This document shows, piece after piece, positions 1 to 9,134 of a DNA stretch of 64,000 nt. Position 1 is the first letter of the stretch. Each line of letters opens with the position of its first letter. A model generated the notes under the pieces. It saw nothing but the letters and a program-made list of their open reading frames with translations, was not told the DNA's origin and did not search any database. The translations under genes were made by a program, and so were the position numbers. This DNA is from Pedobacter kyungheensis. Lineage in GTDB: Bacteria > Bacteroidota > Bacteroidia > Sphingobacteriales > Sphingobacteriaceae. The stretch spans positions 372,001 through 436,000 of the forward strand of contig NZ_JSYN01000002.1 of NCBI RefSeq assembly GCF_000812965.1. Reading direction: 5' to 3'.

Positions 1-45
1 CCGCCATTTCCCAATATTCTTTTTTCCATAACTCAATTTTTATCC

Positions 46-945
<900 letters not shown>

Positions 946-1054
946 TCAACAAATATCCGACGGATGGGTACCATCAGGTGTAGACAGATTCCTGCTTTTA
1001 CTACCAATATTCCCGATCGGATAATGCACACTGTAGAAACCAACGATTTATGTT

Positions 1055-1062
1055 TATTTTTG
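1055..1062 (+). promoter_or_regulatory. Bacteroidota-type -7 element before the AraC gene
   Basis: TATTTTTG matches the Bacteroidota -7 consensus TAnnTTTG and lies 18 bases before the chosen ATG. I do not see a clear -33 TTG at the expected distance, so this is a partial promoter match. Confidence 0.4.
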
Positions 1063-1080
1063 ATTCATAAACAACAGGTT

Positions 1081-1977
1081 ATGGAAAAGGAATTTCACTT
1101 TAAGTCAATTGCAGAATACAATGCATTTAACAACCATCAAACCATCCATCCGCTGGTTAGTGTTCTTGATTTCTCGAAAGCAAACACACGGACCGGGTCT
1201 AAGATGTATTTTGATCTGTATTGTGTTTTTCTAAAAGATGTGAAATGTGGCGACCTGAAATATGGCCGCGAGTATTACGATTATCAGGAAGGTACGCTTG
1301 TATTCATTTCTCCCGGACAGATGATTGATGTGGAGAATAAAATAGACTACTATCAGCCCGTAGGTCATGGCCTGGTTTTCCATCCGGATATGCTATTGGG
1401 CACCTCGTTGGGAAAAGCCATTGCCGAGTATAGTTTTTTCAGTTATAACACAAATGAGGCGCTTCACCTTTCTCCAAAAGAAAGGGATCTGGTATTGGAT
1501 CTTTTTTCAAAGATCGATACAGAGCTGCACCAGTCAATAGATAAACATAGCAAGAAGGTTATTGCTTCCAATATCGAATTGCTTTTCAATCATTGCGACC
1601 GCTTTTATGACAGGCAGTTCATCACCCGCGAAACAGTGAACAAAGGGGTGATTGATAAATTTGAAAATTTGCTCAACAGTTATTTTGAATCTGAGAAGCC
1701 ATATACGCTAGGCTTTCCTTCTGTAGCTTATTGTGCCGATCAGCTCCATTTCTCAGCAAAGTATTTTGGCGACCTGATCAAAAAAGAAACAGGTTCTACC
1801 GCACAAGAATACATCCAAAATAAAATCATAGATATTGCGAAGAACAAAATATACGGTACCAGGAAAACGGTGAGTGAAATCGCATATGAACTAGGTTTCA
1901 AATACCCTCAGCACCTGAACCGTTTGTTCAAACAGCGTGTAGGATTAACTCCAAATGAATTTAGGACCCTGAATTAA
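1081..1977 (+). CDS. AraC family transcriptional regulator
   Basis: Transcription factor of 298 aa. The N-terminal ~190 residues form a cupin-like sensor region (YYDYQEGTLVFISPGQ). The C-terminal ~100 residues carry the double helix-turn-helix of AraC/XylS proteins, ending in the typical EIAYELGFKYPQHLNRLFKQ and GLTPNEFR. The frame is open further upstream to 901, but I chose ATG 1081 because the translation before it looks non-protein-like and a TAnnTTTG promoter element sits at 1055-1062. It is divergent from the aldo/keto reductase, its most likely target (inference). The inducer is unknown. Confidence 0.9.
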   Translation: MEKEFHFKSIAEYNAFNNHQTIHPLVSVLDFSKANTRTGSKMYFDLYCVFLKDVKCGDLKYGREYYDYQEGTLVFISPGQMIDVENKIDYYQPVGHGLVFHPDMLLGTSLGKAIAEYSFFSYNTNEALHLSPKERDLVLDLFSKIDTELHQSIDKHSKKVIASNIELLFNHCDRFYDRQFITRETVNKGVIDKFENLLNSYFESEKPYTLGFPSVAYCADQLHFSAKYFGDLIKKETGSTAQEYIQNKIIDIAKNKIYGTRKTVSEIAYELGFKYPQHLNRLFKQRVGLTPNEFRTLN

Positions 1978-2327
1978 TGTTTCGTCCAATCAATATTAAA
2001 TGTATTGAGTTGCCAACTGTGAGTTGAAAATTACTTCCCTTCTCGGCTTTATTGTCACAAAACCTCACTCTTTGTAAAATCTTACTGGGGATAGATCAGG
2101 ACTATATTAAGCAGGATTAATATTCCCCCTTGCATAAATCAATTTATCTTATTGGGAATGCATTATTATTTTGTGGGTATTGATTAATCTGTAAAACACG
2201 CTAAAAATACCTCTTAGAGCAAATGAAAATGTACTAATTACGGCGATTTTTAATTTGAGTAGCTTAAAAAAAAGGAGTAAAAACCATAAAATATTGATTA
2301 CCAATTATTTAACAAAATTAAAACCGC
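1978..2327. other. Intergenic region without recognised feature
   Basis: About 350 AT-rich bases between the AraC gene and the tRNA terminator. I see no convincing ORF, hairpin or repeat. An ORF that opens at 2255 runs through the tRNA on the other strand and is rejected. Confidence 0.6.
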
Positions 2328-2329
2328 AT

Positions 2330-2363
2330 AAAAAAACCCTGCATTGCAGGGTTCATTTTTTTT
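2330..2363 (-). terminator. Intrinsic terminator downstream of tRNA-Ser
   Basis: An 8-bp perfect stem (AACCCTGC at 2335-2342 with GCAGGGTT at 2346-2353) has a 3-base loop. Read on the minus strand it is followed by seven T, directly downstream of the tRNA. An A/T run on the other side could let it work in both directions. Confidence 0.8.
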
Positions 2364-2366
2364 CAG

Positions 2367-2453
2367 CGGTGAGGGCGGGATTCGAACCCGCGGTACCGTT
2401 ACCAGTACGACAGTTTAGCAAACTGTTCCTTTCGGCCTCTCAGGCACCTCACC
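2367..2453 (-). tRNA. tRNA-Ser(GCU)
   Basis: An 87-nt class II tRNA read on the minus strand. The acceptor stem pairs 2447-2453 with 2368-2374. The anticodon stem is ACAGT/ACTGT with loop TTGCTAA, giving anticodon GCT (plus-strand AGC at 2417-2419). A long variable arm (GTACTGGTAACGGTAC) and the T-arm GGGTTCGAATCCC are present. The long variable arm plus anticodon GCU identifies serine for AGC/AGU codons. CCA is not encoded. Confidence 0.96.
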
Positions 2454-2535
2454 TTTTCATCCTCTTTTCTTTGCCCTACCGGCGTTGTTTTGAGGTCTGC
2501 AAATATAGTAAAACAAGTTATTCTGCAAAAAAAAA

Positions 2536-4614
2536 TTATGATAATTGTTGATAATCTATGCGCACATGATAGATACTCATCAGCATCGTCTTGAATATCA
2601 ATTTGATAGTTTCAATATCTTTTAACGTTAAATCGCAATCATCAAGCTGATTTTGCTCCAATTTGTAGTTAATTATCCGTTCAACCAGGTCATTTATGTT
2701 CTGCGCATCCGGATTTTTCAGACTTCTTGAGGCAGCTTCGACCGAATCTGCCAACATTAACACACCAGTTTCTTTGCTAAAAGGTATCGGTCCGGGGTAG
2801 CGAAAAATGTTTTCGTCGACGAATTTTTCCGGCGAATTTTTCAAAAACGACTGATAAAAATAATCGACCCGGGTATTTCCGTGGTGCGTTCTGATAAAAT
2901 CGATAATCGCTTCCGGAATCTGGTTCCTCCTTAAAATTTCAATTCCCTTGTGTACGTGCTGAATGATGATCTGTGCACTTTGCTCGTAAGGCAGTTTATC
3001 GTGCGGACTCACGGCCGTATTCTGGTTCTCGATAAAATATTGCGGGTTGTCTACTTTACCAATATCATGATACAGCGCACCTGCTCTCACCAATACAGAG
3101 TTACCACCTATTTTAAATATGGCAGCCTCGGCCAGGTTAGCCACCTGCAGCGAGTGCTGAAAGGTTCCAGGCGCCTTAAAAGCAAGCTCCCTAAGCAGTT
3201 TATTATTCGTATTGGTCAGCTCAATCAGCGCCACATCAGATGTGATACCAAAAATACGCTCAAACAGGTAAATTAAAGGATAAGCCAGCAGCGACAATAA
3301 CACGCTAAATACAAAAGGAATAAAATTAATCCATTCAATTTCGCGGAATGAGCCCTCGCGCAGCAAAGCAATACCTACAAAGGCCACAAAGTAGGCCAGC
3401 AAAATAAATAAAGCCGAAACCAAAAACCGCTCGCGTTTAACAAAGTTTTTAATACTGAAAATAGCCACCATACCGGCCGTAACCTGGTAAAACACAAATT
3501 CGAAACTATTGGCCACAAAAAAACCTGCAATTAAAATCACCAGCATGTGCAGGTAAAGCGCCAAACGCGTATCGAACAGAATGCGGATAATAATCGGCAC
3601 CACGCAAAATGGTATATAATAAAGACTCGGTATTTCTATTTTAATGGCCCAGGTAAGCGCCAACAACATCCCTGTGGTCACAATCAGGATTAACGACAAC
3701 TGCCGGTTATCGGCAAAAATATCTTTACGAAACAGAAACAGGAACGACATTAATATGGTAAGGATAAAGCCAACCAGTACCACCTGGCCTAAATAAACCA
3801 GCGCCCTGCTCCCTATCGTTTTGGTTTGCGCATCGTAAGTGGCCTTATACGATTCGAGTTTCTGGTAAATTTCTTCGTCTATTACATCATTTTTAGCCAC
3901 AATCAGCTCGCCTTTCTGCACCATCCCTTTAGTGGTAGAAATATTGCTGATGGTATTATCCTGTATCGTCTTGGTTAAACGCTCGTCAAATACAATATTA
4001 GGTGTAATATGATCAATGGCCAGATTAGCTACCAAATCGCCCATTACCGGATTGGGTGCTTTAAAATTAGCTTTAAAAAAGTTCAGCGCAGTTTCTGCAG
4101 TAAAAACATCCTGCGTATTGCGCTCCTGGGCTACATTATTTTCTACAAGCGAAAAATCGTAATTCTTCTTGCCGGCCTGGTGTTTTACATTTAAGCCAAT
4201 AATCCCTTTTGTGTAAATAGATTGCAACAGTTTATAAGCTGCACTTTTATAAACCTCCCTGCCCTTCTCATCCAGCTGTTTCGATTTCCACTTGATATCA
4301 AACTCGTTCGAAAACTCATCAAGTTCATTCGCCGTAATCTCCTTATCAAACTGATACACCGGCAAAATATCCTTTAAAGCATTCTTTTTATCGGCACTTA
4401 CCTGCGGGCTGGTTTTTAAAATGGCAAAACTGAAAGGCGAAATCAGGTCTTTATTTTTCCAGACTGCATTTTTTTCAAACTCATACCTGAATCGGGGTTG
4501 CTTCGGCAGGAATAGCGTAATGATAAAAACAGTAAATATCATCATCGCATATTTAAGGTTTGATGAATATTTACGGTAAAGGATTTTGTGTGAATTTCTC
4601 TTGATTTTGGCCAA
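2536..4614 (-). CDS. 7TM-HD membrane phosphodiesterase (PgpH/YqfF-like)
   Basis: A 692-aa integral membrane protein. One N-terminal helix follows a basic segment, then an extracytoplasmic 7TMR-HDED domain to about residue 265. Next come seven closely spaced hydrophobic helices (about 270-455), then a cytoplasmic HD domain with the metal-binding signature LYHDIGKVDNPQYF. PgpH-family proteins with this order hydrolyse cyclic di-AMP, so that is the likely activity by family. The start is TTG at 4614; no ATG lies upstream before an in-frame stop, and the next internal Met is residue 24. It is divergent from the SPFH gene. Confidence 0.88.
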   Translation of the reverse strand: MAKIKRNSHKILYRKYSSNLKYAMMIFTVFIITLFLPKQPRFRYEFEKNAVWKNKDLISPFSFAILKTSPQVSADKKNALKDILPVYQFDKEITANELDEFSNEFDIKWKSKQLDEKGREVYKSAAYKLLQSIYTKGIIGLNVKHQAGKKNYDFSLVENNVAQERNTQDVFTAETALNFFKANFKAPNPVMGDLVANLAIDHITPNIVFDERLTKTIQDNTISNISTTKGMVQKGELIVAKNDVIDEEIYQKLESYKATYDAQTKTIGSRALVYLGQVVLVGFILTILMSFLFLFRKDIFADNRQLSLILIVTTGMLLALTWAIKIEIPSLYYIPFCVVPIIIRILFDTRLALYLHMLVILIAGFFVANSFEFVFYQVTAGMVAIFSIKNFVKRERFLVSALFILLAYFVAFVGIALLREGSFREIEWINFIPFVFSVLLSLLAYPLIYLFERIFGITSDVALIELTNTNNKLLRELAFKAPGTFQHSLQVANLAEAAIFKIGGNSVLVRAGALYHDIGKVDNPQYFIENQNTAVSPHDKLPYEQSAQIIIQHVHKGIEILRRNQIPEAIIDFIRTHHGNTRVDYFYQSFLKNSPEKFVDENIFRYPGPIPFSKETGVLMLADSVEAASRSLKNPDAQNINDLVERIINYKLEQNQLDDCDLTLKDIETIKLIFKTMLMSIYHVRIDYQQLS

Positions 4615-4733
4615 AACGGTGTAATTATAGTATGTTCAAAATTAACATTTTTATCTCAATATACATTTTACAGATTTTGTTTGCAATTACCGGATTTTAT
4701 ATTTTACTTTATGATATCAAATTAATATCAATC

Positions 4734-5591
4734 ATGTATCAAGAAAAAATCATTAACCCGCCATCAGGCTATTTAACATTCGCCTTATTTGTAGCGCTTT
4801 TAGGTGCAGCAATTTTCTGTTTTGTTACCGAAAGTTTTATCTGGGGAGGGTGTATCCTGGCCTTTAATTTCTTTCTGGTTTTACCGGGATTGATTATCAA
4901 CAACCCCAACGAATCGAAAGTATTAACCCTCTTTGGTAAATACGTAGGTACGGTAAAAACCGACGGCTTTTTTTGGGTTAACCCCTTAACCAGCAAAAGA
5001 AAGGTTTCTTTACGCGCCAACAACCTAAACGGGCAACAATTAAAAGTAAACGATAAGCTGGGCAACCCGATCGAAATTGCTGCTGTAGTGGTTTGGAAAG
5101 TAAATGAAACCGCAAAAGCCATTTTCTCGGTAGAGAATTACATGCAATATGTAAATATCCAAAGCGAGGCCGCAGTGAGGCATTTGGCCAACATTTTTCC
5201 TTATGACCATGCAGAGGGCGAAGAAAACACCATTACCTTAAAAGATGGCGCCGAAAAAGTGAGCGAATTTTTAGAGAACGAATTGAACGAGCGTTTATCA
5301 AGAGCAGGTATTGAAGTGTTGGAAGCCCGCATTTCGCACCTGGCCTATGCACCCGAAATTGCCAGTGCCATGTTACAACGCCAGCAGGCTACAGCAGTAA
5401 TTGCGGCGCGTAAACTTATTGTAGAAGGCGCGGTAGGTATGGTAGAAATGGCTTTAGAAAAATTATCGCAAAAAGGCATTGTTGAGCTTGATGAAGAACG
5501 CAAAGCGGCAATGGTGAGCAACCTGCTCGTGGTACTTTGTGGCGACCGCCATGTGCAACCCGTAGTAAACACCGGTACCTTATATAATTAG
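4734..5591 (+). CDS. SPFH (stomatin/prohibitin-like) domain membrane protein
   Basis: Membrane-anchored SPFH protein of 285 aa. Two hydrophobic segments near the N-terminus ([20 protein letters not shown] and a second up to ~LPGLII) are followed by the SPFH core with [16 protein letters not shown] and [11 protein letters not shown] helical region rich in Ala, Glu and Arg follows ([14 protein letters not shown]). Such proteins form oligomeric rings or microdomains in the membrane. The frame is open from ATG 4632, but ATG 4734 gives the N-terminus normal for Bacteroidota homologues ([14 protein letters not shown]). It starts a three-gene unit with the next two genes. Confidence 0.88.
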   Translation: MYQEKIINPPSGYLTFALFVALLGAAIFCFVTESFIWGGCILAFNFFLVLPGLIINNPNESKVLTLFGKYVGTVKTDGFFWVNPLTSKRKVSLRANNLNGQQLKVNDKLGNPIEIAAVVVWKVNETAKAIFSVENYMQYVNIQSEAAVRHLANIFPYDHAEGEENTITLKDGAEKVSEFLENELNERLSRAGIEVLEARISHLAYAPEIASAMLQRQQATAVIAARKLIVEGAVGMVEMALEKLSQKGIVELDEERKAAMVSNLLVVLCGDRHVQPVVNTGTLYN

Positions 5592-5595
5592 GATA

Positions 5596-6117
5596 ATGGA
5601 ATTTGAGGAGAAACAAGGCTTAAAGATCTGGTGGCTATACCTGGTAACCGCAATAACCGTGCTGCCCACTTTACTCATCCTGATCTTTCAAAAAGATGGC
5701 GAAGCGCTGCATCAATTTAAAAAAATGTACTACGCCCCTGCTTTTGCCATTTTACTCCCTTTTTTAATTATTTTTTTAATCCAGCAAAACCAGCTAACCT
5801 TAAAAATTAATACCGAAGGCATTTCGTTCCGCTATTTCCCCTTTCATTTCAAACCCAGCGTTTACCAATGGACGAGTATTGAAAAGGCTTATATCAGAAA
5901 GTACGATGCATTTTCCGAATATGGCGGTTATGGTGTTAAAACCCGCCTTTGGTTTAAATTTAAAGACAAAGCTTATATCTTAAACGATAAAAACAGAGGC
6001 TTGCAGCTGGAATTTAAAAACGGTAAAAAATTGCTGTTCAGTTCGAACAAAATCGATGAAATGGAAATGTTCCTCATCAATTTAAAAACCAGGTACAAAA
6101 TACAGGCAATACAATAA
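5596..6117 (+). CDS. Small membrane protein, function unknown
   Basis: Hypothetical 173-aa protein with two N-terminal hydrophobic helices (about 12-30 and 46-64). A soluble C-terminal domain of about 110 residues follows, rich in beta-type segments and resembling bacterial PH-like domains in length and pattern (inference only). It starts 4 bases after the SPFH stop and is followed 2 bases later by a tiny DNA-binding protein, so the three are almost certainly one transcript. Confidence 0.75.
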   Translation: MEFEEKQGLKIWWLYLVTAITVLPTLLILIFQKDGEALHQFKKMYYAPAFAILLPFLIIFLIQQNQLTLKINTEGISFRYFPFHFKPSVYQWTSIEKAYIRKYDAFSEYGGYGVKTRLWFKFKDKAYILNDKNRGLQLEFKNGKKLLFSSNKIDEMEMFLINLKTRYKIQAIQ

Positions 6118-6119
6118 AG

Positions 6120-6287
6120 ATGGCGGAGAAAGATAAAAAAGCGTTTGTATTAAGAATTAGTCCTGCTTTATTAAAAGAAGTAGAAACCTGGGCTGCCGAT
6201 GAATTCAGGAGCACCAACGGGCAAATTGAGTTTTTACTTACGCAGGCTGTAAAATCGCGAAAGAAAGGCAAGGCGAAAGAAGAGTAG
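6120..6287 (+). CDS. Arc-like ribbon-helix-helix DNA-binding protein
   Basis: A 55-aa protein beginning MAEKDKKAFVLRISPALLKE. A short beta strand (AFVLRIS) is followed by two helices, LLKEVETWAADEFRS and NGQIEFLLTQAV. This is the Arc/MetJ ribbon-helix-helix pattern, including the N-G-Q-I-E-F-L-L segment common in small Bacteroidota Arc-type proteins. The tail is lysine-rich. It is the third gene of the SPFH unit, 2 bases after the preceding stop. It may autoregulate the unit (inference). Confidence 0.85.
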   Translation: MAEKDKKAFVLRISPALLKEVETWAADEFRSTNGQIEFLLTQAVKSRKKGKAKEE

Positions 6288-6343
6288 AAATTGCTAACTG
6301 CAAACTGCCAACCGGTAACTGTTAATTGCTAACTGCTAACTCA

Positions 6344-6449
6344 TTTGGGCGTTCCCCTTCCCGATGAAAAATCGGGAAAGGGTCGGGCTTTTCAGGGCTG
6401 CGCTGCGCTCCGGCACCAGTTAAAAACCGGCACTAAACCCTTACAATCC
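6344..6449 (+). repeat. Dispersed GGGCGT-type intergenic repeat, copy A (left part)
   Basis: Begins TTTGGGCGTTCCCC, has an internal hairpin CCCGATgaaaaATCGGG, then AAAGGGTCGGGC and a GC-rich stretch, and ends ...CTTACAATCC. A second, diverged copy is at 27039-27155 (GGGCGTGCCCC...AAAGGGTCAGGC...ATCCTTCACGC). The right end of copy A (CCCTAACGC) is found beyond the IS110 element at 7641-7649, so the element interrupts the repeat. Confidence 0.7.
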
Positions 6450-6453
6450 ATTA

Positions 6454-6631
6454 GGTTTGTTTTATATTTAAAGATATCGCAATTCAGAGGTGATCCAACT
6501 GCAATCCTAGGTGTGAAGACCTATTTAGGGATACGGTCCTTTGACTTTGCTATGCTTCGGGCTTAAATAGAAATTCAGGCATTGAGGGCCTATTATTATG
6601 GATATAAGCTGTAAGCATAACTGCGATACTT
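6454..6631 (+). ncRNA. Predicted IS110 bridge RNA
   Basis: A long-range helix TATCGCA (6475-6481)/TGCGATA (6622-6628) closes two arms. Arm 1: stem 6485-6490/6538-6543 and apical stem TAGGT/ACCTA (6508-6512/6519-6523). Its internal loop carries TGCAAT (6500-6505) and TTAGGGAT (6525-6532). The second is the exact reverse complement of the right target ATCCCTAA (7639-7646); the first matches the left target TACAAT (6442-6447) with one G-T wobble. Arm 2: stem TATGCTT/AAGCATA plus GCTTA/TAAGC, apical stem AGGC/GCCT. Its loop carries ATAGAAAT (6567-6574), identical to the right element end (7633-7640), and ATGGAT (6598-6603), complementary to the left end (6446-6451). This is the target-loop then donor-loop order of known bridge RNAs. 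Confidence 0.8.
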
Positions 6632-6655
6632 TCTAACAACTCAAAATTAAACATT

Positions 6656-7636
6656 ATGGAACAGTTTTCATTTTTTACAGGTATCGATGTGTCTAAACTA
6701 TGGTTGGATATTGCAGTATTCAGTCCTACTAACGGGCTTGTTTATCAAACAAAGATCAACAACAATATAAAAGACATTAGATGTTTTTTTAAGGCACTAA
6801 AGAAGTATTTAAGTGTCGATGTGTCTGAACACTTATTCTGTATGGAGCACACTGGCAAGTATGGTCATACTTTTCTTAATGCATCGATTCTTGAGAAGGC
6901 GAAAGTATGGGTAGAATTACCGATTCAAATCAAAAGAAGCCAAGGACTTGTCAGAGGAAAAACAGACAAATGGGATGCTATTAGAATCGCTCAATACGCA
7001 CATCGGTTCGCAGATAAGGCTGTTTTTTGGAAGCCTGCTGATAAGTCTCTTCAGGACATTAAAGATCTTCAGGTGAAAAGAAGCTTGCTGGTAAAAGCAC
7101 ATTCACAGCTTATTCAGGAAGACAAGGACGACCCGCTTTTCAAAAAGCCATTATTAGCTTTAAAACAGGCCATACAAACTATCGAGCTAAAGATGGAAAA
7201 ACTACTGGAACAAAATGAAATAACCTGTCATCAATATAATCTGCTTAAAACAGTACCAGGCATTGGTAAACAAACAGCAATGGCTTTGATCATCGTGACG
7301 AACGGTTTTACCAGGCTAACAGAAAGCCGAAAGTTAAGTTGCTATGCGGGCCTTGCTCCATTCCCTTATAGTTCAGGTAGCTCTATTAAAGGCAGGACTA
7401 AAGTCTCAAAAATGGGTGACATGAAACTCAAAGTATTACTTAATCTTTCAGCTTGGAATGCTATCAGATCTATAACCGCTTTTAAGGATTATTTCAAGAG
7501 AAAAGTTAGCGAAGGAAAACATAAAATGTCCGTTATTAATGCCGTAAGGAACAAACTACTTGCTTTGGCTTTAGCCGTGATCAAAAGAAATAGCCCTTAT
7601 GAAAAAAACTATACTCTTTCCTTGATTATGCCATAG
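6656..7636 (+). CDS. IS110 family transposase (bridge RNA-guided recombinase)
   Basis: A 326-aa recombinase. The N-terminal RuvC-like DEDD domain has D11 (GIDVSK), E64 (MEHTGKYG), D104 and D107 (GKTDKWDAIR). A coiled-coil linker follows (about 165-195). The C-terminal Transposase_20 domain has VPGIGKQTA and the serine-bearing YSSGSSIKGRTKVSKMGD segment. All expected catalytic residues are present and the frame is intact, so the element may be active. The start ATG follows the predicted bridge RNA. The product recombines the circularised element with a target chosen by the RNA. Confidence 0.96.
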   Translation: MEQFSFFTGIDVSKLWLDIAVFSPTNGLVYQTKINNNIKDIRCFFKALKKYLSVDVSEHLFCMEHTGKYGHTFLNASILEKAKVWVELPIQIKRSQGLVRGKTDKWDAIRIAQYAHRFADKAVFWKPADKSLQDIKDLQVKRSLLVKAHSQLIQEDKDDPLFKKPLLALKQAIQTIELKMEKLLEQNEITCHQYNLLKTVPGIGKQTAMALIIVTNGFTRLTESRKLSCYAGLAPFPYSSGSSIKGRTKVSKMGDMKLKVLLNLSAWNAIRSITAFKDYFKRKVSEGKHKMSVINAVRNKLLALALAVIKRNSPYEKNYTLSLIMP

Positions 7637-7667
7637 AAATCCCTAACGCAAAACCCACCGTTTAAGC

Positions 7668-7700
7668 AGACCTTATAGGTTTCAAAAACCTATAAGGTCT
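7668..7700. terminator. Perfect 15-bp hairpin between IS110 and the sugar kinase
   Basis: AGACCTTATAGGTTT (7668-7682) pairs perfectly with AAACCTATAAGGTCT (7686-7700) around a 3-base loop. Neither side has a good T tract, so it may terminate weakly or be a palindromic repeat. It lies just beyond the kinase stop. Confidence 0.5.
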
Positions 7701-7708
7701 TAAAAAAC

Positions 7709-8587
7709 TTAAAGCGCCATGTGGTAAATCTTTTTGTTGTAATCAGGATTGGCCCCAACCTGCGAAGCCACAAAAGCACCCACTTTGCAGGCGTTATCCA
7801 AAGTGGTTTCCATGGGGTAACCTTGCAGGTAACAGGCAATAAATGTAGCCAGAAAAGCATCGCCAGCACCAACTGTATCGGCAACCTGTACTTTATAACC
7901 GGGGTGTTTAAACAGTTTTCCTTCTTTTAAAACGCAGGCACCTTTATCGCCCAGCGTTAAGCAAATAATACCAATGTTAAACTGATTGGCCAGTTGTTTA
8001 AGCAGCTGTTCGTCGGTATTACCCGTTAGACCGAAAGTATCTTTTACCCAAACAATTTCGTCTTCATTTATTTTTAGGATATCGGCATAGTTCAAAAGAT
8101 CGCTGATTAAGTTCTTTTCATAAAAAGGACTTCTTAGGTTTATATCAAAAATCTTTGTTTTCGCATTTTCAAGTAAGCTGATAATGGTTTTTTTAGAACG
8201 CGCATCACGGCAGGTTAAGCTGCAGTATACCAATGCATCTGCCTGTTTAACCGCTTCGGTATTCTGGTCGGTAAGTTCAATATCATCCCAGGCAACAGGC
8301 TGTTTAATGGTATAAGTGGCCTGGTGATTGGCATCGAGCTGTACCACTACCGTACTGGTTGGTAATTCGGTGTGTACCTGAATCAGGTCTGTGGCAAAAT
8401 GGTTGCTGCTTAAAAAATCCAATAATTCCTGACCATTGCCGTCGTTGCCAACCGCACTAATAAAGCTGCTTGTTATATTTTGTTTATGCAGGTTAAGTGC
8501 AACATTCATACTCGAGCCGCCGGCTTTCTTCCCCTCCGGAAAAACATCCCAGAGTATTTCGCCAATTGTAATTACTTTATTTTGCAT
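7709..8587 (-). CDS. PfkB family carbohydrate kinase (fructokinase-like)
   Basis: A 292-aa ribokinase/PfkB fold sugar kinase. The N-terminal segment GGSSMNVALNLHK binds sugar. The C-terminal PfkB signature DTVGAGDAFLATFIA carries the catalytic Asp and the anion-hole GAGD. The likely reaction is ATP-dependent phosphorylation of a hexose such as fructose; the exact sugar is uncertain. I start at MQNKVITIGEIL (8587) rather than the open upstream codon at 8617, since the PfkB fold begins at once with the first strand. It stands alone, divergent from the NTF2-like gene. Confidence 0.9.
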   Translation of the reverse strand: MQNKVITIGEILWDVFPEGKKAGGSSMNVALNLHKQNITSSFISAVGNDGNGQELLDFLSSNHFATDLIQVHTELPTSTVVVQLDANHQATYTIKQPVAWDDIELTDQNTEAVKQADALVYCSLTCRDARSKKTIISLLENAKTKIFDINLRSPFYEKNLISDLLNYADILKINEDEIVWVKDTFGLTGNTDEQLLKQLANQFNIGIICLTLGDKGACVLKEGKLFKHPGYKVQVADTVGAGDAFLATFIACYLQGYPMETTLDNACKVGAFVASQVGANPDYNKKIYHMAL

Positions 8588-8681
8588 GATAGATGATATA
8601 AAAGCGTAAATAAACAATTTTTAGTGATGGAACAAAATAATTTGTTTGCTACCTTTAAGTTTAACCTCAATTACCTTAATC

Positions 8682-9107
8682 ATGAAAAAAATTCTGCTTG
8701 CCGTACTATTGTTAATCTCTGCCGGAAGCTTTGCCCAAAACGCGAAAGATAAACAAGCCATACTTGATTTATTAGAAAAACAGCGTACCGATTGGAACAA
8801 AGGCGATGTAGAAGCTTTTATGCAAGGCTACGAAAAATCAGATAGTTTACTCTTTGTGGGAAAAAACGGACCGACTTACGGCTGGCAGAAAACGCTCGAT
8901 AATTATAAAAAAGGTTATCCGGATAAATCGGCCATGGGCTTTCTGGTATTCGGCATTAAAAAAGTCGATTTTCTGAATCCTAACCTGGCTTTTGTTTTGG
9001 GGAGCTGGAATGTAAAGCGCGAAAAAGATGAGCTGAAAGGTTATTTTACCTTACTCATTAAAAAAATAAAAGGCGAGTGGAAGGTTGTCGCTGATCATAG
9101 CAGTTAA
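8682..9107 (+). CDS. Exported NTF2-like (SnoaL/DUF4440-type) protein
   Basis: A 141-aa protein with an N-terminal signal peptide (MKKILLAVLLLISAGSFAQ, cleavage after AQ). The ~120-residue cone-shaped NTF2-like domain follows, with AILDLLEKQRTDWNKGDVEAFM and the closing strands YFTLLIKKIKGEWKVVADHSS. Such domains are small-ligand-binding or enzymatic; the role here is unknown. The start at 8682 is chosen because it begins the signal peptide; the upstream open frame from 8646 is not protein-like. Confidence 0.88.
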   Translation: MKKILLAVLLLISAGSFAQNAKDKQAILDLLEKQRTDWNKGDVEAFMQGYEKSDSLLFVGKNGPTYGWQKTLDNYKKGYPDKSAMGFLVFGIKKVDFLNPNLAFVLGSWNVKREKDELKGYFTLLIKKIKGEWKVVADHSS

Positions 9108-9134
9108 GGGCAGAAGCAAAGTAAGGGAAATAAA

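Larger units (their letters stand above)
6446..7640 (+). mobile_element. IS110-family insertion sequence, apparently complete
   Basis: About 1.19 kb, bounded by the dinucleotide AT at 6446-6447 and at 7639-7640, each within a shared AATCC. There are no inverted terminal repeats, as normal for IS110. The left end is long and non-coding and the right end is only four bases past the transposase stop, the layout of the IS110 subgroup. Removing the element joins ...CTTACAATCC to CTAACGC..., restoring an uninterrupted repeat, which fixes the boundaries to within the shared AATCC. Confidence 0.85.

Noticed and set aside
2255..2551. ORF of 98 codons across the tRNA-Ser region
   Set aside because: It runs antisense through a well-formed tRNA and its terminator, and the translation has no protein features.
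7637..7700. Terminal inverted repeats for the IS110 element using the 15-bp hairpin
   Set aside because: The hairpin lies outside the deduced element end and has no partner on the left; IS110 elements lack such repeats.
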